64,000 nt of DNA. It comes from Lachnospiraceae bacterium. GTDB lineage: Bacteria; Bacillota; Clostridia; Lachnospirales; Lachnospiraceae. Every line of letters begins with the position of its first letter. Within the stretch, counting starts at the first letter, position 1. The stretch spans positions 1 through 64,000 of the forward strand of contig JAKSRR010000001.1 of assembly GCA_024403455.1 (NCBI GenBank), in the 5' to 3' direction. Below, in pieces: positions 27,586 through 36,393 of this stretch. The translations under genes were made by a program, and so were the position numbers. The notes below the pieces were generated by a model. The model ran no database searches, was not told the DNA's origin, and was given only the letters and a program-made list of their open reading frames with translations.

Positions 27586-27828
27586 TTATTCGAAGCAACC
27601 CGCGATCTCTGTTACAGCCTTCTCTTCATCAACGCCATCCGCTACAAGGGTAAAACTCCCACCTTTGCGAAGCTGCAAAATGGTCATTCCCATAATGCTC
27701 TTCATATTAATCTTCTTGTCACCATCACTGATATGTAAAGTACATTCATAATGACATGCCGACTGTACAAGGTAAGGAATCAGCTCAGCGCCAACATCTT
27801 TAGACACGTTTACTGTTCTGGAAATCAT
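27586..27828 (-). CDS. HPr-family protein lacking the phosphoryl-accepting His15 (Crh-like)
   Basis: 80 aa, usual HPr length. The fold is clear from MISRTVNV, the LVQSA helix and especially KSIMGM (the Ser46 region) and LVADGVDEEKAV. The catalytic loop that normally reads GLHARP reads GAELIP here, so the histidine phosphorylated by enzyme I is replaced by Glu. Bacillus Crh has Gln at this place and acts only in regulation with CcpA through phospho-Ser46. This protein should not carry sugar-transport phosphate and may be a regulator. The start has GGAG 9 nt upstream. It is monocistronic and not next to PTS genes. Confidence 0.85.
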   Translation of the reverse strand: MISRTVNVSKDVGAELIPYLVQSACHYECTLHISDGDKKINMKSIMGMTILQLRKGGSFTLVADGVDEEKAVTEIAGCFE

Positions 27829-27928
27829 TTTTCTCGCCTCTCCTTTTAGCCGTATAGATACCGGCCGAATTACGTGCTACATTGTACCATTTATTCCCCA
27901 TTAGGGCAACCAACATTTTTAAGACACT

Positions 27929-29617
27929 TTATGAGTCGCTCAGTTTAATCGCGCGCTCTAATGCCGCATCAATATGTGCGCAGAAATTCTCTTCACCAAC
28001 ACGTTTTACAATTCCAGCCTTAGTAAACACCTTCATAGGCTGCTCATTTACGTGAGAGAAGATAATCTGAACGTGATTTTTCTCGCACTTATCAATAATT
28101 TTCTCCAAAGCCAATAATCCTGTGGCATCCACTGCCGGAACGCTTCGCATTCGAATAATCAAAATATCCTCATCCGTCTCGCTTGCAACCGCCATAAATT
28201 TTTCAGAAGCAGCAAAGAACATCGGACCATTAATCTCAAATACTCGAGTGTTTTTAGGAACTTGTTTTAAGTTAATATTATCCTGATCGGTCTCTTCATC
28301 AAGATCATTGTCATAAATCCAGCCATGTACATCAGTAACATCAGCCATTCTCTTCATAAATAAGAGCGCTGCCAATACAAGACCGATTGCAATTGCCACA
28401 ACAAGGTCGAACACAACCGTTAATACCAAAGTAAGCATCAGCACCAATACATCGCTCTTAGGTGACGCTTTGCAGTGGTGTGCTACGGTTCTCCAACCAG
28501 ACATATTATACGCTACCTGGAACAGGATTGCCGCAATCGTAGGCATAGGGATCAATGCTGCGTATGGCATCAAGAAAATCATTATTAATAGAAGAACAAC
28601 CGCATGAACCATACCCGCAATAGGAGTACGTCCACCATTCTTAACATTGGCTGCCGTACGTGCAATAGCTCCCGTTGCAGGAATACCGCCAAAGAAAGCG
28701 GAAGCTGTATTACCAACACCCTGTGCCACAAGCTCCATGTTGGATCTGTGTTTACTACCAATCATACCGTCAGAAACAACACAAGATAATAAGGATTCTA
28801 TCGCTGCCAGCACCGCAATCGTGAATGCATCCGGCAGCAGCTGACGAATCATGTCAAAAGAGATGTTCTCTGGCAGTCTAAAGGTAGGGAAGTGCGCCTT
28901 AATTTCATAATGAATCGTTTTATGATTTTCCATATATCCAATAGTCGCTACAGGAAGATCAAAAACTGCTACTAGTACAGATCCTACAATAACGGCAATC
29001 AGCGAAGCAGGAACAATAGACCATTTCTTGGGCCAAAGAATCAGTATCAATAAAGAAACACCGCCAATCAACAGAGCATACCAGTTAATCGTTCCAATAT
29101 TGCCTGCAATATCCTTTACTTTATCAATCGTCTCTATTCCACTGCTGGTATAGGTAAGGCCTAAGAAATCCTTTACCTGGCCAATAATAATGGTAACCGC
29201 AATACCAAAGGTAAATCCGGTTGTGATCGTTGTAGGAATATACTGAATTAAAGATCCCAGTTTTAATAATCCAAACAGGATCAGTAAAATACCAGCCATA
29301 ATGGTTGCTAGCATCAGTCCACTGGTTCCTTTGGTTGGATCTAATGCGATTCCCGCTACAATCGTTGCAAATGCAGCCGTAGGTCCTGCAATCTGCACAC
29401 GGCTACCACCTAAAAAAGAAATAATAAAGCCAGCCACAATCGCTGTGAATAGACCTTCCTCCGGACCAACACCTGATGCTAGCGCTAACGCAATCGACAA
29501 CGGCAATGCGATAATCGCAACAATGATACCGGCAATCAAATCTTTCACAAACTGCTGCTTTGTGTAAGTCTTCATGACCGAGAACAATTTCGGTTTCAGT
29601 TTTTCTTTCTTTTCCAT
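27929..29617 (-). CDS. SulP-family anion/sulfate permease with STAS domain
   Basis: 562 aa from the ATG at 29617 (GAGGAAA site). The open frame extends further up, but into the tRNA-Gly gene, so longer starts are rejected. There are about ten to twelve membrane helices; the SLC26/SulP signature is visible (PLSIALALASGVGPEEGLFTA region, GPTAAFATIVAGIA, NTASAFFGGIPATGAIARTA). The C-terminal STAS domain (about 445-555; MRSVPAVDATGLLALE) is the regulatory part in this family. The substrate cannot be told from sequence; sulfate, bicarbonate or dicarboxylates are possible. There are no cysteine or sulfur genes beside it. Confidence 0.92.
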   Translation of the reverse strand: MEKKEKLKPKLFSVMKTYTKQQFVKDLIAGIIVAIIALPLSIALALASGVGPEEGLFTAIVAGFIISFLGGSRVQIAGPTAAFATIVAGIALDPTKGTSGLMLATIMAGILLILFGLLKLGSLIQYIPTTITTGFTFGIAVTIIIGQVKDFLGLTYTSSGIETIDKVKDIAGNIGTINWYALLIGGVSLLILILWPKKWSIVPASLIAVIVGSVLVAVFDLPVATIGYMENHKTIHYEIKAHFPTFRLPENISFDMIRQLLPDAFTIAVLAAIESLLSCVVSDGMIGSKHRSNMELVAQGVGNTASAFFGGIPATGAIARTAANVKNGGRTPIAGMVHAVVLLLIMIFLMPYAALIPMPTIAAILFQVAYNMSGWRTVAHHCKASPKSDVLVLMLTLVLTVVFDLVVAIAIGLVLAALLFMKRMADVTDVHGWIYDNDLDEETDQDNINLKQVPKNTRVFEINGPMFFAASEKFMAVASETDEDILIIRMRSVPAVDATGLLALEKIIDKCEKNHVQIIFSHVNEQPMKVFTKAGIVKRVGEENFCAHIDAALERAIKLSDS

Positions 29618-29676
29618 AATCGTTTCCTCTTCCTCTTCTTTTTCCTTACCACGAACCTCTCTCTTTTCGCAATAAG

Positions 29677-29702
29677 AAAGGCCTCTACCTAAGTAGAGGC
29701 CT
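29677..29702 (-). terminator. Terminator of tRNA-Gly
   Basis: Perfect GCCTCTAC / GTAGAGGC stem with 4-nt loop, followed by CTTTCTTATT on the minus strand. It lies between the tRNA and the SulP start. Confidence 0.75.
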
Positions 29703-29704
29703 CG

Positions 29705-29777
29705 AGCGATAGACGGGACTCGAACCCGCGAGCTCAACCTTGGCAAGGTCGCGTGCTACCAACTGCACCACTATCGC
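29705..29777 (-). tRNA. tRNA-Gly(GCC)
   Basis: 73 nt, acceptor GCGATAG/CTATCGC with discriminator T, T-loop GGTTCGAGTCC, anticodon loop TTGCCAA giving GCC. Confidence 0.96.
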
Positions 29778-29897
29778 ATGTCTCACGACAAGAGATATAA
29801 TATCATGCGTTCGAAATCTTGTCAAACATTTTTTCAATATTTTTTATATTTATTTTTTCTGCAGAAAAACGGCTTAATTATTCTATAAAATAAAGCA

Positions 29898-31256
29898 CTA
29901 TTCTCCAGCATTCTGCTGCATCATATATATTCTAATCAGGGATTCCTCAATGCGCTGTTCTGTAATGGTTCCATTAGCAACAGCCGCTGCAATGGCAGCG
30001 TGCGCCAGCGTATAATCCGAAGGACACAAAATGATGTCACATCCCGCTTGCAATGCAAGCACTGCCGAATCTGCTGCAGAATACTTTGCATTAATGCTTG
30101 GTAGACTTAAATCCGCACTGACTATTACCCCAGAAAAGCCGAGCTCATTTCGAAGATTGGAAATAACGCTTTCTGAAAATGTCGCTGGTACATCTTCACC
30201 AAACGCTTCCTTATAGTAAGCCGCACTCATACGAATCATGGGTGCCTTCGCATCAATTCCTGCCTGGAATGCCAATAAATCGGTCTCCTGCATCTGCTCC
30301 AAAGTCGCATCCACATATGTTGCTTCTACACCAGGATCTGCAGTCAGTCGCCCTTCTCCAGGAAAGTCCATCAGACAGGCAAATACCATCTGGTCATTTA
30401 ATCCTCTCGTTGCAGAATTTACCATCTCAGCAACAATCTGCGCATCCTCATGGAACGCTCTTTCTCCCAGATAACAATCTTCAGTCTGCTTCACCGCACA
30501 ATTGATGCCAAAGTCGCAGGGCATTCCATAATTATGCAGAATTCTAGCTAAGTTCAGGTAACCATTATAGGCATTGGATGCATCTCCCGATGCACCAATG
30601 ACTGCAGCCGCATCTATGGCAGACTCCCCGGTAGTGGTTCCTGCAATCGTATTCATTGCCCCTTCTTCCTGTACAAAGAGCATAATATCTCTTCCATAAA
30701 TTTCCCGATACATCTCCTTTGTACCAGAAATCATTTCCTTTATTTCTTCAGCACCTGTAACATTTTTAGGCTGATACCAAAAACCACCGATGGCATTTTG
30801 TTCTAGCGCACTTCTTGTTCCATCTCCTGCAATTACCACAGGATCAACACCGGTAATAGCTTCTGGATGAATTACAAAAAGTCCTGCAATCTTTTCCTCT
30901 AGGGGCATAGAAGCAACAAGTTCCCTAACGGCTCTCTCTTCCTCTGATAATTCGTCCAAATCCACTTCTATTTCTTCTGGCGGTACTTCATCTTCTTCTA
31001 CGGGAATCTCTGGAAGCACACTTTCCGGAACAGAGTTATCTGAAACAATCGCATTTTCAGAAAGCACCGCCTCTAAATGCTGTTCTTCTCTAACATGATT
31101 TTCACTGGACATCTTTAGGAAAAACCGCACACCCATGTATCCGCCAAAACCAATTCCCACAATCAAAATCAAAAATACAACAAAAGAAATCGCCCTATTT
31201 CTGGCACGTCGTTTTCTTCTATGTTCTCTTTGTGCACCACTTTTTTTCTGCGCCAT
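29898..31256 (-). CDS. Membrane-anchored GH3 (NagZ-like) protein with degenerate catalytic residues
   Basis: 452 aa. A basic N-terminus and one transmembrane helix (about 22-45) are followed by an acidic linker and a GH3 beta-N-acetylhexosaminidase-type domain (about 105-450). The C-terminal half of the barrel is typical (GFSGVIVSADLSL, LALQAGCDIILCP). Three key places deviate from active NagZ. The KHFPGHGD loop reads MDFPGEGR, the DSH that supplies the acid/base His reads DPG, and the nucleophile segment TDxL/SDDL reads SADL. It is therefore probably inactive and may bind muropeptide or sugar. Transcription starts from a TTGCGT/TATGAT promoter 140 bp upstream, with hairpins in the leader. 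Confidence 0.75.
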   Translation of the reverse strand: MAQKKSGAQREHRRKRRARNRAISFVVFLILIVGIGFGGYMGVRFFLKMSSENHVREEQHLEAVLSENAIVSDNSVPESVLPEIPVEEDEVPPEEIEVDLDELSEEERAVRELVASMPLEEKIAGLFVIHPEAITGVDPVVIAGDGTRSALEQNAIGGFWYQPKNVTGAEEIKEMISGTKEMYREIYGRDIMLFVQEEGAMNTIAGTTTGESAIDAAAVIGASGDASNAYNGYLNLARILHNYGMPCDFGINCAVKQTEDCYLGERAFHEDAQIVAEMVNSATRGLNDQMVFACLMDFPGEGRLTADPGVEATYVDATLEQMQETDLLAFQAGIDAKAPMIRMSAAYYKEAFGEDVPATFSESVISNLRNELGFSGVIVSADLSLPSINAKYSAADSAVLALQAGCDIILCPSDYTLAHAAIAAAVANGTITEQRIEESLIRIYMMQQNAGE

Positions 31257-31287
31257 TATCTTGCCTTAATACTTTTTAGATACACGA

Positions 31288-31360
31288 GATTTCGACCTGC
31301 TTCGCACTCTCGAAATCCCTAAAAACATCCGAAACCCGCTCGTTTTCTTACGAAAACGGC
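31288..31360. repeat. Two hairpins in the leader of the GH3-like gene
   Basis: GATTTCGA / TCGAAATC (31288-31317) and CGTTTTC-TTAC-GAAAACG (31341-31358) lie side by side between the promoter and the start codon. They look like a small dispersed palindromic element or an mRNA leader structure; no second copy is in this window. Confidence 0.4.
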
Positions 31361-31396
31361 TCCTTTCTCATGTTATGTAACCTAATCTTTTCTGTA

Positions 31397-31426
31397 ATCA
31401 TACCACCAGCGCCGCCATAGACGCAA
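31397..31426 (-). promoter_or_regulatory. Sigma-A promoter of the GH3-like gene
   Basis: TTGCGT (31421-31426), 18 bp, extended -10 TGGTATGAT (TATGAT at 31397-31402) on the minus strand. It lies about 90 bp beyond the terminator of the upstream RNA gene. Confidence 0.55.
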
Positions 31427-31490
31427 GTTTAGAGCTCACAACATCACGATAAGCGCTATGTAAGCTCATTCCCTTTTCACACCAACCAAT

Positions 31491-31950
31491 AAAAAAGCCC
31501 CTGCCATCCGAATGTGTGCAAGGGCTTTCTACTTACGTTCGTCCAAAGGACTTTACCTCCTAATCATCACCAGTCTGTTTTCTCTTAAGGATGCTGGTGT
31601 ACTACTTATGCAATTGTTTTACTCTTTTCGATTCTACCTTCCAAAGAAATCTTTCCATCCAGACATACATCTTATGGTGATTATTCTTTTGTTCCTAACG
31701 GATAACCTATCTCATTCTAGCCTCATGATCCTATCATCTCTGGCGGTTGTTATCCCGGTCTTACGGAAAAATCTACTTCTTAAGTTTGATTAATGGTCCA
31801 TTGGACCGTACCTCCTTCTTCGTTTGAAAACTCATCATCAATTTATAGTAATCATACGCAATGTATGGAAGTTCCGGTTAAGGGATCCGGCACCTATTCT
31901 ATGTTTTCGTTGTTTTGTCCTCCTTATATCGTTTTATTGGTTGTTGTTAT
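31491..31950 (-). ncRNA. Candidate structured regulatory RNA with flagellin-leader mimic (possible CsrA or ribosome decoy)
   Basis: About 460 nt between a consensus promoter (31957-31984) and a strong terminator (31491-31529). Minus-strand frames hold no ORF of useful length. The 5' part has AAGGAGGACAAAACAA (31910-31925), identical over 16 nt to the ribosome-binding leader of the flagellin gene ending at 42718, but the ATG is ACG here. Two more AGGAGG motifs (31811-31816, 31556-31561) each stand 9 nt before a start-like codon of a 3- or 5-codon ORF. I count 14 GGA triplets. Hairpins include GGTCCAATGGACC, CATAC/GTATG, TGAT-AGG-ATCA, a GGATAAC/GTTATCC stem and CACCAG/CTGGTG. No RNase P, tmRNA, 6S, SRP or known riboswitch core was recognised. 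A decoy for CsrA or for initiating ribosomes is inference. The rest of the gene-free stretch 31257-32210 holds the GH3 leader and AT-rich DNA. Confidence 0.6.
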
Positions 31951-31956
31951 GTGACT

Positions 31957-31984
31957 ATTATATCTCTTCGCCATAAATTGTCAA
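31957..31984 (-). promoter_or_regulatory. Consensus sigma-A promoter of the candidate ncRNA
   Basis: Perfect TTGACA (31979-31984), 16-bp spacer, perfect TATAAT (31957-31962) on the minus strand. It is one of the two best promoters in the window; the other serves the tRNA cluster. Confidence 0.85.
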
Positions 31985-32152
31985 TACAATTCAAAATAAT
32001 TTTGTATTATTTTCTATTTTTAGTTGCTCTCACAATGTAATTGTTGTACTTTTGTGCATTTTTACAACAGCAGGGACGATTCATTTTTCACGCTTTGTCA
32101 ACATTCAACAATTTTATCGTTATTTTGACTTATTCCATTCGCGAATGTTCTA

Positions 32153-32187
32153 TAAAAAAACTCCGAAATCCCATGGATTTCGGAGTT
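32153..32187 (-). terminator. Terminator of homoserine dehydrogenase
   Basis: 13-bp perfect stem AACTCCGAAATCC / GGATTTCGGAGTT with a 3-nt loop and a T7 run on the minus strand, 24 bp past the stop codon. Confidence 0.95.
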
Positions 32188-32210
32188 CCAACAATACTCA
32201 AACTAACAAA

Positions 32211-33410
32211 TTACATTCTAATCATAGAAATCACAGAAAGACCTGCTGCCTTTGCATCGTAATCACATTCTTTCATGTTTTCTGTAAGAACAGCAAATTC
32301 ATTATCTGCCTCAGCAACCTTTACAACCTTTCCACCAGGGAATGCTGCAAGAGCTGCTGCTTCATCCGTTCCTGCAATACGAACCAGGTACTGCTGGCTC
32401 AAATCCTTATAGTTTGAAACCGCCGCTTTTTCTGCCTTCCACAGAACAGGAATGGTTCTGCCTTCGTTTTTCGCTTCTTCAATGACATCACCAACAACCG
32501 CGCTAGCAGTAGCAAGCTTTCCTGCTCCCTTTCCATAATACATGGAATCACCAAGCATATTACCCGTAACAAGAATTCCGTTAAATACATCCTGCACACA
32601 AGCAAGAGGACTCTTTGCATCCAGCAATCTAGGGGTAACTAATGCAAAGTTTCCATCTTCAGTCATCTTACTCATTGCAATTAATTTAATCTGTAAACCA
32701 AGTGCTCTCGCATAAGCAAAATCAACAGGTGTGATTTTGGTAATTCCCTCAGTATAAACATCATCATAGGAAACGGTCTGTCCCATGGCAAGAGAGGAAA
32801 GGATGGCAATCTTTCTGCCTGCATCATGACCTTCCACATCAGCTGTGGGATCTTTTTCTGCATAGCCAAGTTCCTGTGCCTTCTTTAATACATCCGCAAA
32901 ATCAGCGCCTTCATCGCTCATCTTGGTTAAAATATAATTGGTAGTACCATTTAAAATACCCTGAATTGCTTCAATCTTCTCTGCGGTAAGACAGGTAAGA
33001 AGTGGACGAATAATGGGAATACCACCGCCAACAGAAGCTTCGAAAAGATAGCTGCAGTTATTTGCTTTTGCAATTTCTAGAAGTTCAGGTCCCTTTGCCG
33101 CAACCAGCTCCTTATTAGAGGTACATACACTCTTACCAAGTTCTAATGCGCGTTTGGTAAATGTATAGGCAGGATTCACCCCTCCCATAGTCTCACAAAT
33201 TACTTTTACTTCAGGGTCATTTAAGATCACTTCAACATCGTGAACAACCTTGTCCTCCATGGGATCCCCAGGGAAATCACGAAGATCTAAAATATATGCA
33301 ACTTCCAGAGAAACGCCTGTCTTCTTAGCGATTTCCTCTGCATTCTTAACCATAACTTCCACCGCACCACTACCTACGGTACCATATCCAAATACTGCAA
33401 CTTTTGCCAT
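32211..33410 (-). CDS. hom: Homoserine dehydrogenase
   Basis: 399 aa from the ATG at 33410, which has GGAGG 7 nt ahead; the frame is open 63 nt further up but without a site. The NAD(P)-binding motif VFGYGTVGSGAVEVM is at 5-19, the catalytic region is GGGIPIIRPLL...ILNGTTNYILTKM and GYAEKDPTADVEGHDAGRK. It reduces aspartate semialdehyde to homoserine for threonine and methionine synthesis. The C-terminus is short; the regulatory ACT domain of longer relatives is reduced or absent. It stands alone, without thrB/thrC nearby. Confidence 0.95.
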   Translation of the reverse strand: MAKVAVFGYGTVGSGAVEVMVKNAEEIAKKTGVSLEVAYILDLRDFPGDPMEDKVVHDVEVILNDPEVKVICETMGGVNPAYTFTKRALELGKSVCTSNKELVAAKGPELLEIAKANNCSYLFEASVGGGIPIIRPLLTCLTAEKIEAIQGILNGTTNYILTKMSDEGADFADVLKKAQELGYAEKDPTADVEGHDAGRKIAILSSLAMGQTVSYDDVYTEGITKITPVDFAYARALGLQIKLIAMSKMTEDGNFALVTPRLLDAKSPLACVQDVFNGILVTGNMLGDSMYYGKGAGKLATASAVVGDVIEEAKNEGRTIPVLWKAEKAAVSNYKDLSQQYLVRIAGTDEAAALAAFPGGKVVKVAEADNEFAVLTENMKECDYDAKAAGLSVISMIRM

Positions 33411-33516
33411 GTTATTTCCTCCAGTCTGCGAACCATAATAAAAATGTTCGGCACAACATGAATATTTTATCAAAAAAAACGCACAAAGTCATTATAAATC
33501 CTTTGTAAATAATGCC

Positions 33517-34533
33517 TTAGGCAAGGAGCATCTGTAGCTGCTGCTCATAAACGGCCGCATATTCAGGCATTCTTTCAGCCAGGCCACTATAACAGCGAAT
33601 CAGTCCTTCCTTAGGAAGGTTCTCTCCGCACTCCTTGCTTATAATAGGAGCCGCTTCCGAGAAAGCATTCAAATACCAAATCGACGCCTCTTCCAAATCA
33701 TCTTTTCCTTCATAAAAATTACCCAAGGTCATACAAACCTCAGCACAAGGTGTGGTGGCAATATTTTTTAAGGCATATCGGAACATTTCCTCTGCATCGT
33801 TCCTAAACAGCGCACATCTTGCTAGCACACAGTAACACTCCATCTGCTCTTCTTCATCTCTTCCATTCTCTTTTAATGCCATTTTGAAGAAGTCTTCTGC
33901 CTTTAGGAAATCATCCTGTTCTCCGGAAATATAGAGTTCTCTAGCATACATATGCAGAAGTTTTTTAGACAATCGTAGCCCTTTTTCTACGGTTCTTTCA
34001 AATACCCGAAAATCACGTCCTGCATGGTTGCCCACCGGCTTATGAAGAATCTCTATGTCGCTGTCATAAACAACCGGAATTAGATTCACCGATTCATGAA
34101 TTGGATCAATCCACGTAAATCCGCGTTGTCTCTTGAAAAGCTTCGGACGCAAGTCTCTATCATAATTTTCTGTGGTATTTTCCTCCGTCGCATTTAAATA
34201 CCACATCTGCACAATCTCAACATCCGGAAGAAGTGCCTGTTTTAACTCCATAAAGCGCTGTCTGTTTAACGCATTTAATTCTTCATCTGCATCCACAGAA
34301 TAAATATAATCCATGGAACATTTGGAAAAAGCAAAATTTCTGGCATCGGCGAAGTCATCAATCCAATGATAGTCATAAATTTTGTCCGTATATTTTGACG
34401 CAATTTCCTTAGTTTGGTCCGTAGAACCTGTATCCACAATAATTAATTCTTCATACAATCCCTGTAGCGAAGACAGACATCTATCAAGAACCTGTGCTTC
34501 GTTTTTTACAATCATACAGACACTAATTGTCAT
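33517..34533 (-). CDS. Family 2 glycosyltransferase with C-terminal TPR-like repeats
   Basis: 338 aa from the ATG at 34533 (AAGGGG site), which puts the GT2 start MTISVCMIVKNE at residue 1; an upstream ATG adds 10 residues. The GT-A core shows VDTGSTDQT and the DxD-type SVDADEE. Helical TPR-like repeats follow from about 190. Such GT2-TPR proteins (SunS-like) glycosylate proteins or act in surface-glycan assembly. It is the first of seven glycan genes flanking the flagellin genes and is 33 bp downstream of the WaaL-like gene, so flagellin glycosylation is the likely role. Confidence 0.8.
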   Translation of the reverse strand: MTISVCMIVKNEAQVLDRCLSSLQGLYEELIIVDTGSTDQTKEIASKYTDKIYDYHWIDDFADARNFAFSKCSMDYIYSVDADEELNALNRQRFMELKQALLPDVEIVQMWYLNATEENTTENYDRDLRPKLFKRQRGFTWIDPIHESVNLIPVVYDSDIEILHKPVGNHAGRDFRVFERTVEKGLRLSKKLLHMYARELYISGEQDDFLKAEDFFKMALKENGRDEEEQMECYCVLARCALFRNDAEEMFRYALKNIATTPCAEVCMTLGNFYEGKDDLEEASIWYLNAFSEAAPIISKECGENLPKEGLIRCYSGLAERMPEYAAVYEQQLQMLLA

Positions 34534-34566
34534 TCTGCTTTCCCCTTCCAAAATCGCTAACATCCC

Positions 34567-36276
34567 CTATTTATGGACGTTGTTTCTATCTCGTTTCATC
34601 ACCCTCATCTCATACATCCCAAGGGCCATAAAGATAAACACCATAGGAGTACAAATGCACTGCTGATAGCAGAAAAAGTTATGTCCCAAGTAAGCAATCA
34701 CCGCTGCCATATAAGGAATCAGCCGCTTATTTTCCATAGCACGCTTTCCTGCTGCCACTAAAAAGGAAATAAATATTCCCAAATAACTGATAAGCCCCAA
34801 AACGCCTTGCGTAATTAGCATATTTAAGAATTCATTGTGGGCACAAGCTAGCTTTAATCCCTGCCAATATTGTTCTACTTCTGCGTAACAATACTTGTCC
34901 ATCGCACATGAGAAACAGTCTGGTCCTACGCCAATCATAATATCCTTAAAGGATGCATGCTGAAAGGCAGTCATGGACATTCGCCAGTTAAAGCCACGGT
35001 GATTTCCCCATAAATCCGTGAAATTAAAGAAACTCACATCATACAGTTTCTCTAAGAAAGACGGCAGTTTTCCCCGTGTGGTTAAAATGATAAGTAAAAT
35101 TACCAGCCACACTGCAATGACTCCGCCCCAAACCATTACTTTTCGCAAAATAGTTATCTTTCCTAGGAATTTTATTCCATGCTGATGAAGTAATCTAAGA
35201 ATAATGTAAATCAGTAGTACGCCCCCTAAAAGCCCCAGCATCCACGGTGAATGAATGACAAAATCTGTAATTTTCTCATCACCAGCCACCAAGGTAATCA
35301 TCCGCTGTGGAAATGCCGTGCGGAATATCCCGATAATTTTAAACGTGCCAAGACCAACAATGAGAATTTCCAAGAAGCGGAACAATTTCTCTGTAGAAGA
35401 GAGCGCAAACCAAAAGAAAACCATGAGTGCAAGCATAAATCCCACATATGCACCATCTGAGTTTGCAGTACAAAGAGAGCCAAAAGAAAGGAGAACACCT
35501 AGCATTCCTATTCCCCGCAGTAAAACCTGCCGTTTTTCCGTCATGGTTTCACCATACATATATAGATACACACTAATAGGAAAGGCCAATATCGCAAAGC
35601 TGGAATACCAGGTAGTCTGGCCCAACGTCGATACAAATTTTTCAATATACTCATCTGCTAACCAAAGGGTTGCACCGGTATACTCTGAAGCATAGGTATA
35701 CATTCCTAACGGATTGAAACAAAATCTTTGCAAGATAACTAACTGTGCCGTGAAGGCTGCCACAACAGTGATGGGCATAAAAAAGAAGGTTCCATTCTTA
35801 CAAAAGCGAGACATAAAGAAATATATTAGGACAAAAGCACTTTGGCTCACAAAGCCCATACTCCACCCCGGAAAACCAACAAGGGCAATATTCATGGTAC
35901 CTGTCGAGGTTACAACATTTTTGTATGATGAACACAGATAAGACAATAGAGAAATTAGGAAATATGCTAGTACAAAATAGTCCATAGGCATCAATTGTGA
36001 TGGCAGTTTCTTTAATTCCATCTTTTCACAATTGTTCTTCGTAAGAAACCAATTTACCCACGCAATTGCTGCTAAGCCCAAAAAGACAACGGTTGTCCAC
36101 TTAAAGAAATCATATTTAGCATTTCCCATATCAAAGTATTTATTATGGAAATACAGCGGAAATACCACCAACATTGCCAGTCCATATAGCACCATAATGG
36201 TACTAATAAAATACTCCGCCGTTTCTAACAGTGCAGCATTCTGCGCTTGTTTCAGTCTATCTTTTTTATTGGCCAT
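34567..36276 (-). CDS. O-antigen ligase/polymerase-like (WaaL/Wzy_C) membrane protein
   Basis: 569 aa with about twelve hydrophobic helices. The large loop before the last helices contains NHRGFNWRMSMTAFQ, IGVGPDCF and ACAHNEFLNMLITQGVLGL, matching the Wzy_C pattern of O-antigen ligases and of PglL-type protein O-oligosaccharyltransferases. Such enzymes move a lipid-linked glycan to lipid A, to another glycan or to protein. The neighbours are GT2 enzymes beside flagellin genes, so a surface-glycan or protein-glycan transfer is plausible. The acceptor cannot be read from sequence. Confidence 0.8.
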   Translation of the reverse strand: MANKKDRLKQAQNAALLETAEYFISTIMVLYGLAMLVVFPLYFHNKYFDMGNAKYDFFKWTTVVFLGLAAIAWVNWFLTKNNCEKMELKKLPSQLMPMDYFVLAYFLISLLSYLCSSYKNVVTSTGTMNIALVGFPGWSMGFVSQSAFVLIYFFMSRFCKNGTFFFMPITVVAAFTAQLVILQRFCFNPLGMYTYASEYTGATLWLADEYIEKFVSTLGQTTWYSSFAILAFPISVYLYMYGETMTEKRQVLLRGIGMLGVLLSFGSLCTANSDGAYVGFMLALMVFFWFALSSTEKLFRFLEILIVGLGTFKIIGIFRTAFPQRMITLVAGDEKITDFVIHSPWMLGLLGGVLLIYIILRLLHQHGIKFLGKITILRKVMVWGGVIAVWLVILLIILTTRGKLPSFLEKLYDVSFFNFTDLWGNHRGFNWRMSMTAFQHASFKDIMIGVGPDCFSCAMDKYCYAEVEQYWQGLKLACAHNEFLNMLITQGVLGLISYLGIFISFLVAAGKRAMENKRLIPYMAAVIAYLGHNFFCYQQCICTPMVFIFMALGMYEMRVMKRDRNNVHK

Positions 36277-36393
36277 TACCCTTAGTTGCCTTCCTAAATC
36301 TGCTATAATTAAAGAACTTTAACAAGTTCTATACGATTGGTTTGCAATCACATACACCATTCGTTATTTTAGCATATTTAAGGAGAATTATTT

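Noticed and set aside
29618-29746. Longer N-terminus for the SulP permease
   Set aside because: The extension runs through a terminator hairpin and into the tRNA-Gly gene; a good ribosome site precedes the ATG at 29617.
31512-31793. 93-codon plus-strand open frame inside the ncRNA region
   Set aside because: No ribosome site or promoter on the plus strand, odd hydrophobic composition, and it begins within the terminator of the opposite transcript.
31901-31930. Remnant of a third flagellin gene
   Set aside because: Similarity ends with the 16-nt leader; no flagellin codons follow, and structured non-coding sequence takes over.
31491-31950. RNase P RNA, tmRNA, 6S RNA, SRP RNA or group II intron
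   Set aside because: None of the conserved cores (for example the P RNA ACAGAA/GGGUGA elements, tmRNA tRNA-like ends, intron domain V) was found.
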